From UBA6902 sp964393845 (lineage in GTDB: Bacteria > Nitrospirota > Thermodesulfovibrionia > UBA6902): a stretch of 40,216 nt of DNA. The position numbers were made by a program, and so were the translations under genes. Below the pieces are notes generated by a model, which saw only the letters and a program-made list of their open reading frames with translations, did not search any database and had not been told where the DNA came from. Positions 33,383-40,216 of the stretch are shown one piece after another (within the stretch, counting starts at the first letter, position 1; every line of letters begins with the position of its first letter). The stretch spans positions 1 to 40,216 of the forward strand of contig CAYMUX010000016.1 of assembly GCA_964393845.1 (NCBI GenBank). The letters run 5' to 3'.

Positions 33383-36300
33383 TTAAATGTCCGGCAGGCC
33401 AAGTTCCTCAAACACCTGATTAGTCAGCATGTCCGCCTGTTTGTGGTCGAGGGTTCTGCTGAAGATTGCTTCAAAAAGCTTTGCCTTTAAATCCTTCAAG
33501 TATTTTTCATAACCCGTGACAGCATTGGCTAACAATCCGGTTCTTGTCGGAATCTTGATTATGAAGCTGTCTGGTTTTTGGGCATAAACAATAAATTTTG
33601 CTTCATCGAGATTTCCGGCTTCGTATTTAAATCCGCCATCAGACACGACTTCCTGCTGTCCCATGAAATAAGAGCCGAGCTTCAATGGTTCGCCGGGCAC
33701 TGAAATCTCTTTTGCATCTTTCAAGTGCTTTGAGTCAATAAATTCCTCGGGGAATTTCTTCACGCCGTCCGGAATAATCTCTTCAATAACCTGCTCTTTG
33801 AGCTTTTCAACATCCTTCTGCGTCTTTGCCTGCTTTATCTTCTTCCTCGATTTCGCAAGGTCAATCCGTTCCCTCACCATGTCAGTCAAGCCGTCATAAA
33901 GAGGCTTGAGATATTTTCCCGGATCAAGTCCCAAGGCCTCAAGCACTGCGCTGTCCAGCACCTGCCTGTCTTTCATCTTCACTTCTTCAAAGATGGGCTT
34001 CACCGGACGGGTAAGAAGTTTGTCGAAGGCTTTGAGAATTGATTGCTTTTGGCTTTGAGAAATCTCTTCAATATTAATAACAGGCAGCAAGTCAATCTCA
34101 TATGCCTGAACTTTTAATGCTCCATCACCAAGATTAATTCTACCGTTAATTTCTAATCCTAAGTAAAAAAGAGCAGAGTTAAGTATTCCACAAAGCAGTT
34201 TGTTATAATTTTCAACTTTTGGGGTGATGCGATAAAGGTTATCGTTAACAATAAGCCCGTCAGGATTATAAACAACTCGGTATGCAACATCCTGTCTTGC
34301 ATAATATAGCGAACACGGTTCTGTTTCGACTTCTCTAATCGCGTACCAGTCTTCTTTCCCTTTAAAAGTTAAAGAGCTATTATATTTTTTTGATTCGCCC
34401 CATTTTATATAGTTCAGCGCATTTGTCCCTGTTAATTTCTTTCTCTCATAATTACAGACGAACAAGAAACGTTCAAGCAGTTTAGTATCAATCGAAATGT
34501 TAGGAACTTCTTTTGGGGAATAGATTACAGGGCCGTTAAGATGTTTCTTCTCTATCCCCCAATGATCAATAATATCTTTCTTAAGATAAAAAAAGTCTAC
34601 ATTATTGGTAGTAACTCCTCTTGTTACATTTGCAATTTGTTTAACTGGTGCAAGAGTATCCTTGCACTTATCCAATATCTCAAAATAAATCTCCGGCGCA
34701 CGAAGATACTGCCCCCATTTGACAGTCTTACCTGCATCGTCAACTTTCTCAAGAAGCTCGCTTTGCTTAATAATTCTGATTCTAAAGTTATCGTCTTCAT
34801 GGGTTGCGCTGTTCTTTGATTTCTTCTTTTGATGAGTATATACATAACTTCCCTCGCCCGCTGTTTCTATCGTATGTATCAGCCTGTCGAGTCCTGACCA
34901 TCTCTGCATGGAAAGTTTCATGTCCCACGGGATGAGGTCTTTCAGCCGCCTCTTGATCTTCACAAACTTCACATTGTTGGCATCCCTTTTGTCCTTTTCT
35001 TTGCACCGCTCAAGTATCGTCACGACCGTATTGACCGCAGCGTCCTCAAACCACGGCTCACAGCGTGATTCAAAGATGGCTATGATTTTAAAATTCTTCA
35101 GGAAGAATTTTTGAAGCTCGTATCCATACGCAACGTCAAGCCATGAATTGGATGTAACAATCCCCATTCTGCCGCCTTCTTTCAGATGCCTTGCCGTATG
35201 AAAAAACAGATATGCATAAATGTCCGCCTGTCCTGAGAGTTTGGGCTTTTTCTCCTCATCGAAGAACTCCCGGTAATCCTGCATCCAGTCCTGTTGCAAA
35301 ACATTCCCGAGTTTGTCTTTATAACCCTTGAGACGCTTTTCAATAAGCTCCTGTCTGATATACGGAAAATTTCCGACAACAGCGTCAAAGGGAGGTATCT
35401 TTTCTTCAATCGTGTAGTTTTCCCCTGTGGGTGGTTTCGGAGGAGGGAATTTGAAGGAGTCGCCGGGATTAACTTCAAAGAAATCCCTTGATATTACCCG
35501 TGGGAAGTTTGCATAGTTTTCAATGTTCTGCCTGTAAAGATTTATCGTGGCAAGCTCCGCAGGGAAATGGGCAATGTCAATTCCCCATATTTGAGAGAGC
35601 CGTTTTAAATGGTCTTTCTCTCCTGCATTTTTGAGCCTGTCATAAGCCCGGATAAGAAATGTCCCCGTCCCGCATGTAGGGTCCAAAATCTTGTCATACA
35701 TGGTCTTCACGCAAAAAGCGGTTATCAGGTCAACAAGACTCTCATTCGTGAAATATTGTCCGAGGGCATGTCTTTCTTCCGGCGGGATGAGCTGCTCAAA
35801 GACATTCCCGACAACGTCCTGAGGCATATGTGATAAGTTGTACCTGTTCAAATCATCAAGAAGGTCCCGTAGCGGCTCTAAAGCATTCGGCGGAAACGGA
35901 ACCGTGTCGGGGAAATCATCTTCAAATACAGCCTGATAATCAATCTGTCTGGCTATCTCAAAATACTCCTTTAACTTCTCTGACGCTTTTGTAGGTTGTA
36001 TCCCATGCAGATCGAGTTTTGGGATGTCGGTTCTGAATCTCCGCAACGTAAGATAAAAGAGGACTTTGCCAAGCAGACGATAAACAATCTGCCGCGAGAC
36101 AGATTCAAAAAATATCTCGCCTGCCTCATATTTGGCTATGCCCTGTTTTACTGCCCAATTGAAAAGCCCGTTCTTAAATTCGGAACTTTTGCCGACTTCC
36201 GAAATCAATGATTTATGTATGTGTGGCCAGAGGGTTTTGACCGCCTCTGACAGTTTATGAACAAAGAAGACGGAGTCAACCTCGATTAAATGAAGATGCC

Positions 36301-36787
36301 CCTCACGTTGAAGTATGGCAAGGTCATTTAATAATTCACTTGCTTTTGCTTTTAAAAGCTCCTGCTTGAAGACAACCCACAAATCGTCAGGTGTCGAGAC
36401 TTGCGTGATAGACGAATAAGTCTTTAACCTGTGTATCCTCGACACCTCTTCTGTCCAGTGAGGCGTCCTCCAGATAACGGCGTCTCTCATGTTCCAAGTG
36501 ACAAAATAATCGGCGTGCATGGCCCGCGCTTTTTCAGCGGCGTTATTAAGCGTCTCCTGATCGTCAACCTGTGTGGAAGGCGTCTTTAATTCCCAGCCGC
36601 AAAAGCCCTGCTTGGCTTTTCTGTTCAGCCATATCTGTACATCGGGGAATTTGGTTTTCTCTTTAACCTTGAGCGAATGCTCGGACGAGGCAACCTCAAA
36701 AGGATAAGAGCCTTTTCTTATAAATTCATTGAGCCATGAGATTACCTGACCCGTAAATTCTCTTTCATTGGATTTAATGTCAGGCAT
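33383..36787 (-). CDS. Type IIG-like restriction endonuclease / N6-adenine DNA methyltransferase (Eco57I family)
   Basis: 1134 residues in one frame. The N-terminal nuclease domain has PD-(D/E)XK spacing: FPDVQIW (D49) and GWELKTPS (E66, K68). The helical linker has GNVFEQLIPPEERHALGQYF near 327-346. In the methylase, motif I is LDPTCGTGTF (368-377) and motif IV is VGNFPYIRQE (471-480), with Phe in place of the first Pro of NPPY. A target-recognition domain follows (EIYFEILDKC, GVTTNNVDFFYLKK, NGRINLGDGALKVQAYEIDL). The C-terminus has coiled and mixed segments up to VFEELGLPDI. Cutting and methylation are predicted in one chain. No separate specificity gene is seen. Confidence 0.85.
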   Translation of the reverse strand: MPDIKSNEREFTGQVISWLNEFIRKGSYPFEVASSEHSLKVKEKTKFPDVQIWLNRKAKQGFCGWELKTPSTQVDDQETLNNAAEKARAMHADYFVTWNMRDAVIWRTPHWTEEVSRIHRLKTYSSITQVSTPDDLWVVFKQELLKAKASELLNDLAILQREGHLHLIEVDSVFFVHKLSEAVKTLWPHIHKSLISEVGKSSEFKNGLFNWAVKQGIAKYEAGEIFFESVSRQIVYRLLGKVLFYLTLRRFRTDIPKLDLHGIQPTKASEKLKEYFEIARQIDYQAVFEDDFPDTVPFPPNALEPLRDLLDDLNRYNLSHMPQDVVGNVFEQLIPPEERHALGQYFTNESLVDLITAFCVKTMYDKILDPTCGTGTFLIRAYDRLKNAGEKDHLKRLSQIWGIDIAHFPAELATINLYRQNIENYANFPRVISRDFFEVNPGDSFKFPPPKPPTGENYTIEEKIPPFDAVVGNFPYIRQELIEKRLKGYKDKLGNVLQQDWMQDYREFFDEEKKPKLSGQADIYAYLFFHTARHLKEGGRMGIVTSNSWLDVAYGYELQKFFLKNFKIIAIFESRCEPWFEDAAVNTVVTILERCKEKDKRDANNVKFVKIKRRLKDLIPWDMKLSMQRWSGLDRLIHTIETAGEGSYVYTHQKKKSKNSATHEDDNFRIRIIKQSELLEKVDDAGKTVKWGQYLRAPEIYFEILDKCKDTLAPVKQIANVTRGVTTNNVDFFYLKKDIIDHWGIEKKHLNGPVIYSPKEVPNISIDTKLLERFLFVCNYERKKLTGTNALNYIKWGESKKYNSSLTFKGKEDWYAIREVETEPCSLYYARQDVAYRVVYNPDGLIVNDNLYRITPKVENYNKLLCGILNSALFYLGLEINGRINLGDGALKVQAYEIDLLPVINIEEISQSQKQSILKAFDKLLTRPVKPIFEEVKMKDRQVLDSAVLEALGLDPGKYLKPLYDGLTDMVRERIDLAKSRKKIKQAKTQKDVEKLKEQVIEEIIPDGVKKFPEEFIDSKHLKDAKEISVPGEPLKLGSYFMGQQEVVSDGGFKYEAGNLDEAKFIVYAQKPDSFIIKIPTRTGLLANAVTGYEKYLKDLKAKLFEAIFSRTLDHKQADMLTNQVFEELGLPDI

Positions 36788-37020
36788 AGTTTATTTATTC
36801 CGAATCAATAAACTCTCTCCATTTAACAAGTAAAATGAAAAGGATCAAATCTTATATCTTGCAAACTTAGACTTCCCATCCCCACATAACTAAATATCTA
36901 TCAAGCAGTGACTGTCGAAAACAATTTCCACATACAAAAAAAATACACAGGGCAAAGAATTAATGGCTTATTTTAGAGGAATAACAAGGAAACAGCAAGA
37001 CATAAGCAGTGAGAAAGAGA

Positions 37021-37076
37021 GAAAGCTGGAAAGCTTGAAAGTGTGGAAGCGTGAAAGCTCGGAAGGCGGAAAGGCA
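37021..37076 (+). repeat. Seven-unit octanucleotide array
   Basis: Seven 8-mers in register: GAAAGCTG, GAAAGCTT, GAAAGTGT, GGAAGCGT, GAAAGCTC, GGAAGGCG, GAAAGGCA (consensus GRAAGCNN). Similar in style to the heptamer arrays, but with a unit of eight and not attached to a stop codon. Confidence 0.75.
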
Positions 37077-37165
37077 GCTCTAAGCAATCAGCGGTCAGCT
37101 TTCAGCTCAAAAAAAGATTTCTCTCTTCATTCGAAATGACAACTTAGAACAGCGATGAGGTAATC

Positions 37166-37174
37166 TGTTATAAT
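37166..37174 (+). promoter_or_regulatory. Extended -10 promoter of the PK_C-domain gene
   Basis: TGTTATAAT is a perfect extended -10 (TGn plus TATAAT), 25 bp before the chosen start codon. The -35 region is poor (CTTAGA at about 20 bp), as allowed for this class. The leader includes the ribosome site AGGAGG. Confidence 0.55.
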
Positions 37175-37199
37175 GTTCATCATGCCAGGAGGTAATACC

Positions 37200-37769
37200 A
37201 TGCAAAAGACTGTTACGTACTTTGAAAAAGCCGGACCCGATAACACAGTACAATGCCTTGAAATTGTAAAAGACAACATTTACAACCACGGTTACAAGCA
37301 TATTGTTGTCGCCACAACTACAGGAGACACGGGGGTGCTGTTTGCGGAAGGTTTAAACGCCAGAGAAGTCAACCTTGTTATCGTGACGCATTCACATGGT
37401 TTTAAAGAACCTAACAGCACCGAGCTTACTCAGGAAGCAAGAGAAAGGATTCAGGCCGCAGGCGCAGCTATTTATACCGGCACTATGATTACGCACAGCC
37501 TTGAAACGGCTTTAGCAAAAAAGTTCAACGGTATCTACCCTACCCTTCTTGTCGCGCAATCCCTCCGCAGGTTCGGCGAGGGGGCAAAAGTCTGCTGCGA
37601 AATGGTCATGATGGCCGCGGATGCAGGCCTTATCCCGGAAGGAGAAGAAGTAGTGGCCGTTGCAGGCACCGGCAGGGGATCTGACACAGTAACCGTTATT
37701 CGTTCCGCGGCTTCAAAAAGATTTCTTGATCTAAAAGTTCTCGAAATGCCGGCAAAACCCAGAGGATAG
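37200..37769 (+). CDS. Stand-alone pyruvate kinase C-terminal (alpha/beta) domain protein
   Basis: 189 residues from the ATG at 37200, chosen because AGGAGG lies 7 bp before it. An earlier ATG at 37173 falls inside the -10 box. The protein matches the PK_C domain: YFEKAGPDNTVQCLEIVKDN, IVVATTTGDTGVLFAEGLNA, NLVIVTHSHGFKEPNSTELT, and EEVVAVAGTGRGSDTVTVIR. In pyruvate kinase this domain binds allosteric effectors. Free-standing copies occur in anaerobic bacteria and archaea; their role is unknown to me. No catalytic TIM barrel is present. It seems to be a single-gene transcript. Confidence 0.8.
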   Translation: MQKTVTYFEKAGPDNTVQCLEIVKDNIYNHGYKHIVVATTTGDTGVLFAEGLNAREVNLVIVTHSHGFKEPNSTELTQEARERIQAAGAAIYTGTMITHSLETALAKKFNGIYPTLLVAQSLRRFGEGAKVCCEMVMMAADAGLIPEGEEVVAVAGTGRGSDTVTVIRSAASKRFLDLKVLEMPAKPRG

Positions 37770-37835
37770 TTTTGAATTTAAGATAAGATTAAATCTGATT
37801 TTGATACTTATCTGAAAGTTATCCGATTATATATC

Positions 37836-38567
37836 CTCTGCTGGAGTTGTCATAAATGATGTCGACGCTCCGTACGTGAGGACACATTCAAGTCTTCAGA
37901 CAGACAACAGTTATGGAAACTGGACAGTGGAGTGCAGGGTCTGCCACAACCCTCATTATCAGAAACCGTACAGGACAATCAACAACAAGCGGAAACTCAG
38001 CAGTACCGACCTACGCAAGTCCGATTTGGGATACTCCGGCAAGCGCGGCTTGCGGAACATGTCATAAAGTTACCGAAGGGTCGGGCTTAATCAGCGGGAG
38101 ACAAGATTTCAGTTGACGTCGAGGTCAGGACTTCATCCTCCGGCGGGAATTACACGGTCTCATACTATTTCGGCAATAATGCAGAAGGTACCTTTTCAAT
38201 GCCCGCATTTGTAACCTTCAGCTACACTGATCCCGGACAAATAGGTTACGGACACAATGTACAACTCTACAGCTGCCTGCATAAGCCTTCTAATTCAGAT
38301 GAGACACTGGCATACATAAGCGCCAATAAGCATGTCGAATGCGTCGACTGCCATATCAGGGTGCCGCATGGAGGAAAGGTTTCAAGGCTGATTGCAGCGG
38401 ACAATACCGGAGGTATGCCGGGGAGATACTATCCAAGCGGTAATGGCAGCGGAACGTTATACATGAAGATGTTCATCAAGACAAGCGGCAGCTATAGTAA
38501 ATCCAATTGTTACTCAACAACTAGTGGATGCACGACTCATGGTTCTATAACAGGTGAGTCCTGGTAA
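37836..38567 (+). pseudogene. Decayed multihaem c-type cytochrome, partial copy of the downstream gene
   Basis: Haem motifs occur in order but in different frames: CWSCH (37839), CRVCH (37933), CGTCH (38051) and CVDCH (38340). A one-base insertion after CWSCH shifts the frame. A second shift follows NPHYQK, leading into TYASPIWDTPASAACGTCHK. A third leads to the last open stretch, VRTSSSGGNYTVSYYFGN through HVECVDCHIRVPHGGKVSRL to GESW-stop. The first 130 bp match 39225-39356 at about nine bases in ten, with about 55 bp identical. No signal peptide is present. The rest does not match the visible part of the downstream gene, so it may be a chimera. Confidence 0.8.
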
Positions 38568-39011
38568 TCGGACACGCACTATTATTCAGATATCGAGAAA
38601 TCGTAATATGAACAGATCAAGATATCCCGTATTTTCCATTTCTGTTTTTGAGTCGTCCATTCATTCATCATATTTCCAATAGACCCTCAGTCGAAGCAAT
38701 TGCCGGCCAAAAAACTTTAACTCTGCATAAATCAGACGGGCAGCCGTTGACTTGCAATTAACAGTTGATTAATATTTTCCTTAGAGTTCTAATATTAATA
38801 AGAAGTGGGTTATATCCCGCACTATCAGGGTTATATTAATCATGTTATTTGCTATGCAATATCATTAGTGCTGTTTTTCTAATGAGTTAGGCGTTGGTAT
38901 GTTTATTGCTTAGAAAATAATGAAGAATTATATCTCATTACTCAAATTTCAGTTGCAATCGATAATTATGAGAAAGTTAATGTTGCTTTCAGTGTCCCGG
39001 GATTGTTGTAA
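38568..39011 (+). other. Intergenic region with no gene
   Basis: 444 bp, AT-rich, with stops in all frames. I see no haem motif, terminator with a T-run, or recognisable riboswitch. It should hold the promoter of the downstream cytochrome; no strong Shine-Dalgarno sequence precedes the ATG. Confidence 0.55.
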
Positions 39012-40216
39012 ATGAGAAATATAAAGAACGTAATTATACTGTTTATAACTGTTGTTATCGGTTTGACGGTAACGAATGCCGCAGCACTTGTTGATTACCC
39101 GCACTTCGACATCAACAACATCGGCTGTGACTCCTGCCATTTTATATATGGAGGCCAGCCGTCTCTATTGCCGCCTTGGACAGTGCATACGCCGCAGGAT
39201 ATTGATGATACTCAATACAATACCCTCTGCTGGAGCTGTCACAATGACATAGACGCTCCATATGTGAGAACGCACTCAAGTTTACAGACAGACAACGGTT
39301 ATGGAAACTGGACAGTGGAGTGCAGGGTCTGCCACAACCCTCATTATCAGAAGCAATCCAAGATATACGGAAGCGCAAGTTATCTTTACTCCGGGACTTC
39401 AACTGGAGTAACGACAACAACACTGACAAAAACCGGAGCCGGCTGGACTGTCAATGTATATCAGGGACTCGTTGTATATCCCAATGTATCCCAGGTTAAA
39501 TACAATTATAAGATTCTAAGCAATACGTCAGATACGCTGACAATCGAAGGTCCTGTTAATCTGAGTAAAGTATCAGTTGGGAATACTTTTGCAATTGTAT
39601 ATGGGAATCTCATCAATGAGACAATTGATCTAAGTAAAATAACAATAGCACCTGCAAAGAGCGGAATCAAGACGACAAGGTTTTTCAGAACAACAGGTTC
39701 AAAGTCGTTTGCTGATGGAGATGCGACATATGATGGAATATGTGAGGTCTGCCATACACAAACAGTGTTCCACAGGAATAATTTATCAGGCGATCATACA
39801 CATAATCCCGGCGTTAATTGCATAACATGTCATAAGCATATTGAGGGTTTTAAAGGGTCGGGCTGTGATGTCTGCCACGGCTATCCGCCGGTTAACGCAA
39901 CTATCGGAGGCCCAAACGGATTAGCGAATTACAATGGGACAACAGGTTCTGCAACCGCCGGCGCTCATAATTTACACGTAAATACGAAAAATTATCCATG
40001 CATTAATTGTCATTATAATAGTGTCGGAACTGGTAGTACGCACATTAACAGTCTCACTGTAACGCTCGGATTTTCACTCTTTGGAGGCGTGGTGCAGGGA
40101 GGTTCATATGACGGACAGTCAGGTGTAAATTATAATGCAACGACAACATCGCCTGCTACCACTGTTTCAAATAACGGAATGAAGACTTGTTACAACATCT
40201 ATTGTCACAGCACGGG
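39012..40216 (+). CDS. Multihaem c-type cytochrome (CxxxxCH/CxxCH type), 3' end outside the window
   Basis: The frame is open from ATG 39012 to the window edge (401 codons). It begins with a signal peptide (MRNIKNVIILFITVVIGLTV, then TNAAALVD). Haem sites: CDSCH (39), CWSCH (73), CRVCH (104), CEVCH (244), CITCH (270), CDVCH (285), CINCH (330) and CX4CH as CYNIYCH (393). The last form is known from Geobacter-type exported cytochromes (CxxxxCH...CxxCH domain). A beta-rich insert with no haem covers about 115-240. It is probably periplasmic or outer-surface and carries electrons in anaerobic respiration. The total haem count is unknown because the gene is cut. Confidence 0.9.
   Translation, partial: MRNIKNVIILFITVVIGLTVTNAAALVDYPHFDINNIGCDSCHFIYGGQPSLLPPWTVHTPQDIDDTQYNTLCWSCHNDIDAPYVRTHSSLQTDNGYGNWTVECRVCHNPHYQKQSKIYGSASYLYSGTSTGVTTTTLTKTGAGWTVNVYQGLVVYPNVSQVKYNYKILSNTSDTLTIEGPVNLSKVSVGNTFAIVYGNLINETIDLSKITIAPAKSGIKTTRFFRTTGSKSFADGDATYDGICEVCHTQTVFHRNNLSGDHTHNPGVNCITCHKHIEGFKGSGCDVCHGYPPVNATIGGPNGLANYNGTTGSATAGAHNLHVNTKNYPCINCHYNSVGTGSTHINSLTVTLGFSLFGGVVQGGSYDGQSGVNYNATTTSPATTVSNNGMKTCYNIYCHST

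Larger units (their letters stand above)
36788..37199. other. Intergenic region with no gene
   Basis: 412 bp between the restriction-methylase start and the next plus-strand gene. Both strands are closed by frequent stops. The left half is AT-rich and would hold the promoter of the restriction-methylase. The right half holds a purine-rich 8-bp repeat array and the promoter of the downstream gene. Confidence 0.6.

Noticed and set aside
37173..37199. Upstream ATG for the PK_C protein
   Set aside because: It lies within the TATAAT box and before the ribosome site, so it would not be on the transcript.
38568..39011. Cyclic-di-GMP (GEMM) riboswitch before the cytochrome
   Set aside because: Such switches often precede multihaem cytochromes, so I looked, but I could not find the conserved core or the paired helices.
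1..40216. tRNA or rRNA genes
   Set aside because: I saw no cloverleaf with a TTCGA-type T-arm and no rRNA-like conserved stretch on either strand by eye; a covariance-model scan would be decisive.

Overview
The window is about 40 kb of low-GC chromosomal DNA from a Gram-negative (diderm) bacterium. LptD, a Wza-type exporter and an outer-membrane beta-barrel protein show the outer membrane, and a large multihaem cytochrome c with CxxCH and CxxxxCH motifs points to an anaerobic, metal- or sulfur-respiring lineage. The mix of cytochromes, the exopolysaccharide locus and a trpB-trpA-accD-folC order would suit Nitrospirota (Thermodesulfovibrio-like) or Desulfobacterota. That placement is inference; there is no rRNA here to test it.

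Region 1 (1-21908, all minus strand) is an exopolysaccharide or O-antigen biosynthesis cluster. In transcription order it holds an outer-membrane beta-barrel protein, an undecaprenyl-phosphate sugar-1-phosphate transferase (initiating enzyme), a five-SLBB Wza-type exporter, a Wzz-type co-polymerase fused to a kinase-like domain that has lost its P-loop, and a GalE-like epimerase. A sugar-modification stretch follows with much decay: a broken DegT aminotransferase, a GNAT acyltransferase, a broken Nudix hydrolase, a second epimerase and a stub of a nucleotide-sugar dehydrogenase. After that come GT2 enzymes, a TMTC-like GT-C membrane glycosyltransferase, a Wzx-type flippase, an alkaline-phosphatase-superfamily enzyme, another GT2, a Wzy/WaaL-like polymerase, a GT4, a stop-riddled reading frame and a SAM methyltransferase. 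A hairpin plus T-run at the left edge looks like the end of the operon. Together these would initiate, elongate, flip, polymerise and export a surface glycan.

Region 2 (22207-30729, plus strand) is a housekeeping run: trpF, a phospholipase-D-type cardiolipin synthase, trpB, trpA, accD, folC and lptD. Its gaps carry short heptanucleotide tandem arrays that begin at stop codons, two hairpins with an identical CAAGA loop, and a 103-bp MITE-like element.

Region 3 (30917-36787, minus strand) holds mazG and then a defence or toxin-antitoxin island: a type IIG-like restriction-methylase, a broken dinD, and an MntA/HepT pair. Each of the three payloads is followed by a copy or remnant of the same short C-terminal coding 'tail' (LYGLTPEEIAIVEG), and one copy is invaded by REP-like palindromes. 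This repeated payload-plus-tail layout is the most unusual feature of the window.

Region 4 (37200-40216, plus strand) has a free-standing pyruvate-kinase C-terminal-domain protein, a decayed multihaem cytochrome, and a related cytochrome with at least eight haem motifs that runs off the right edge.
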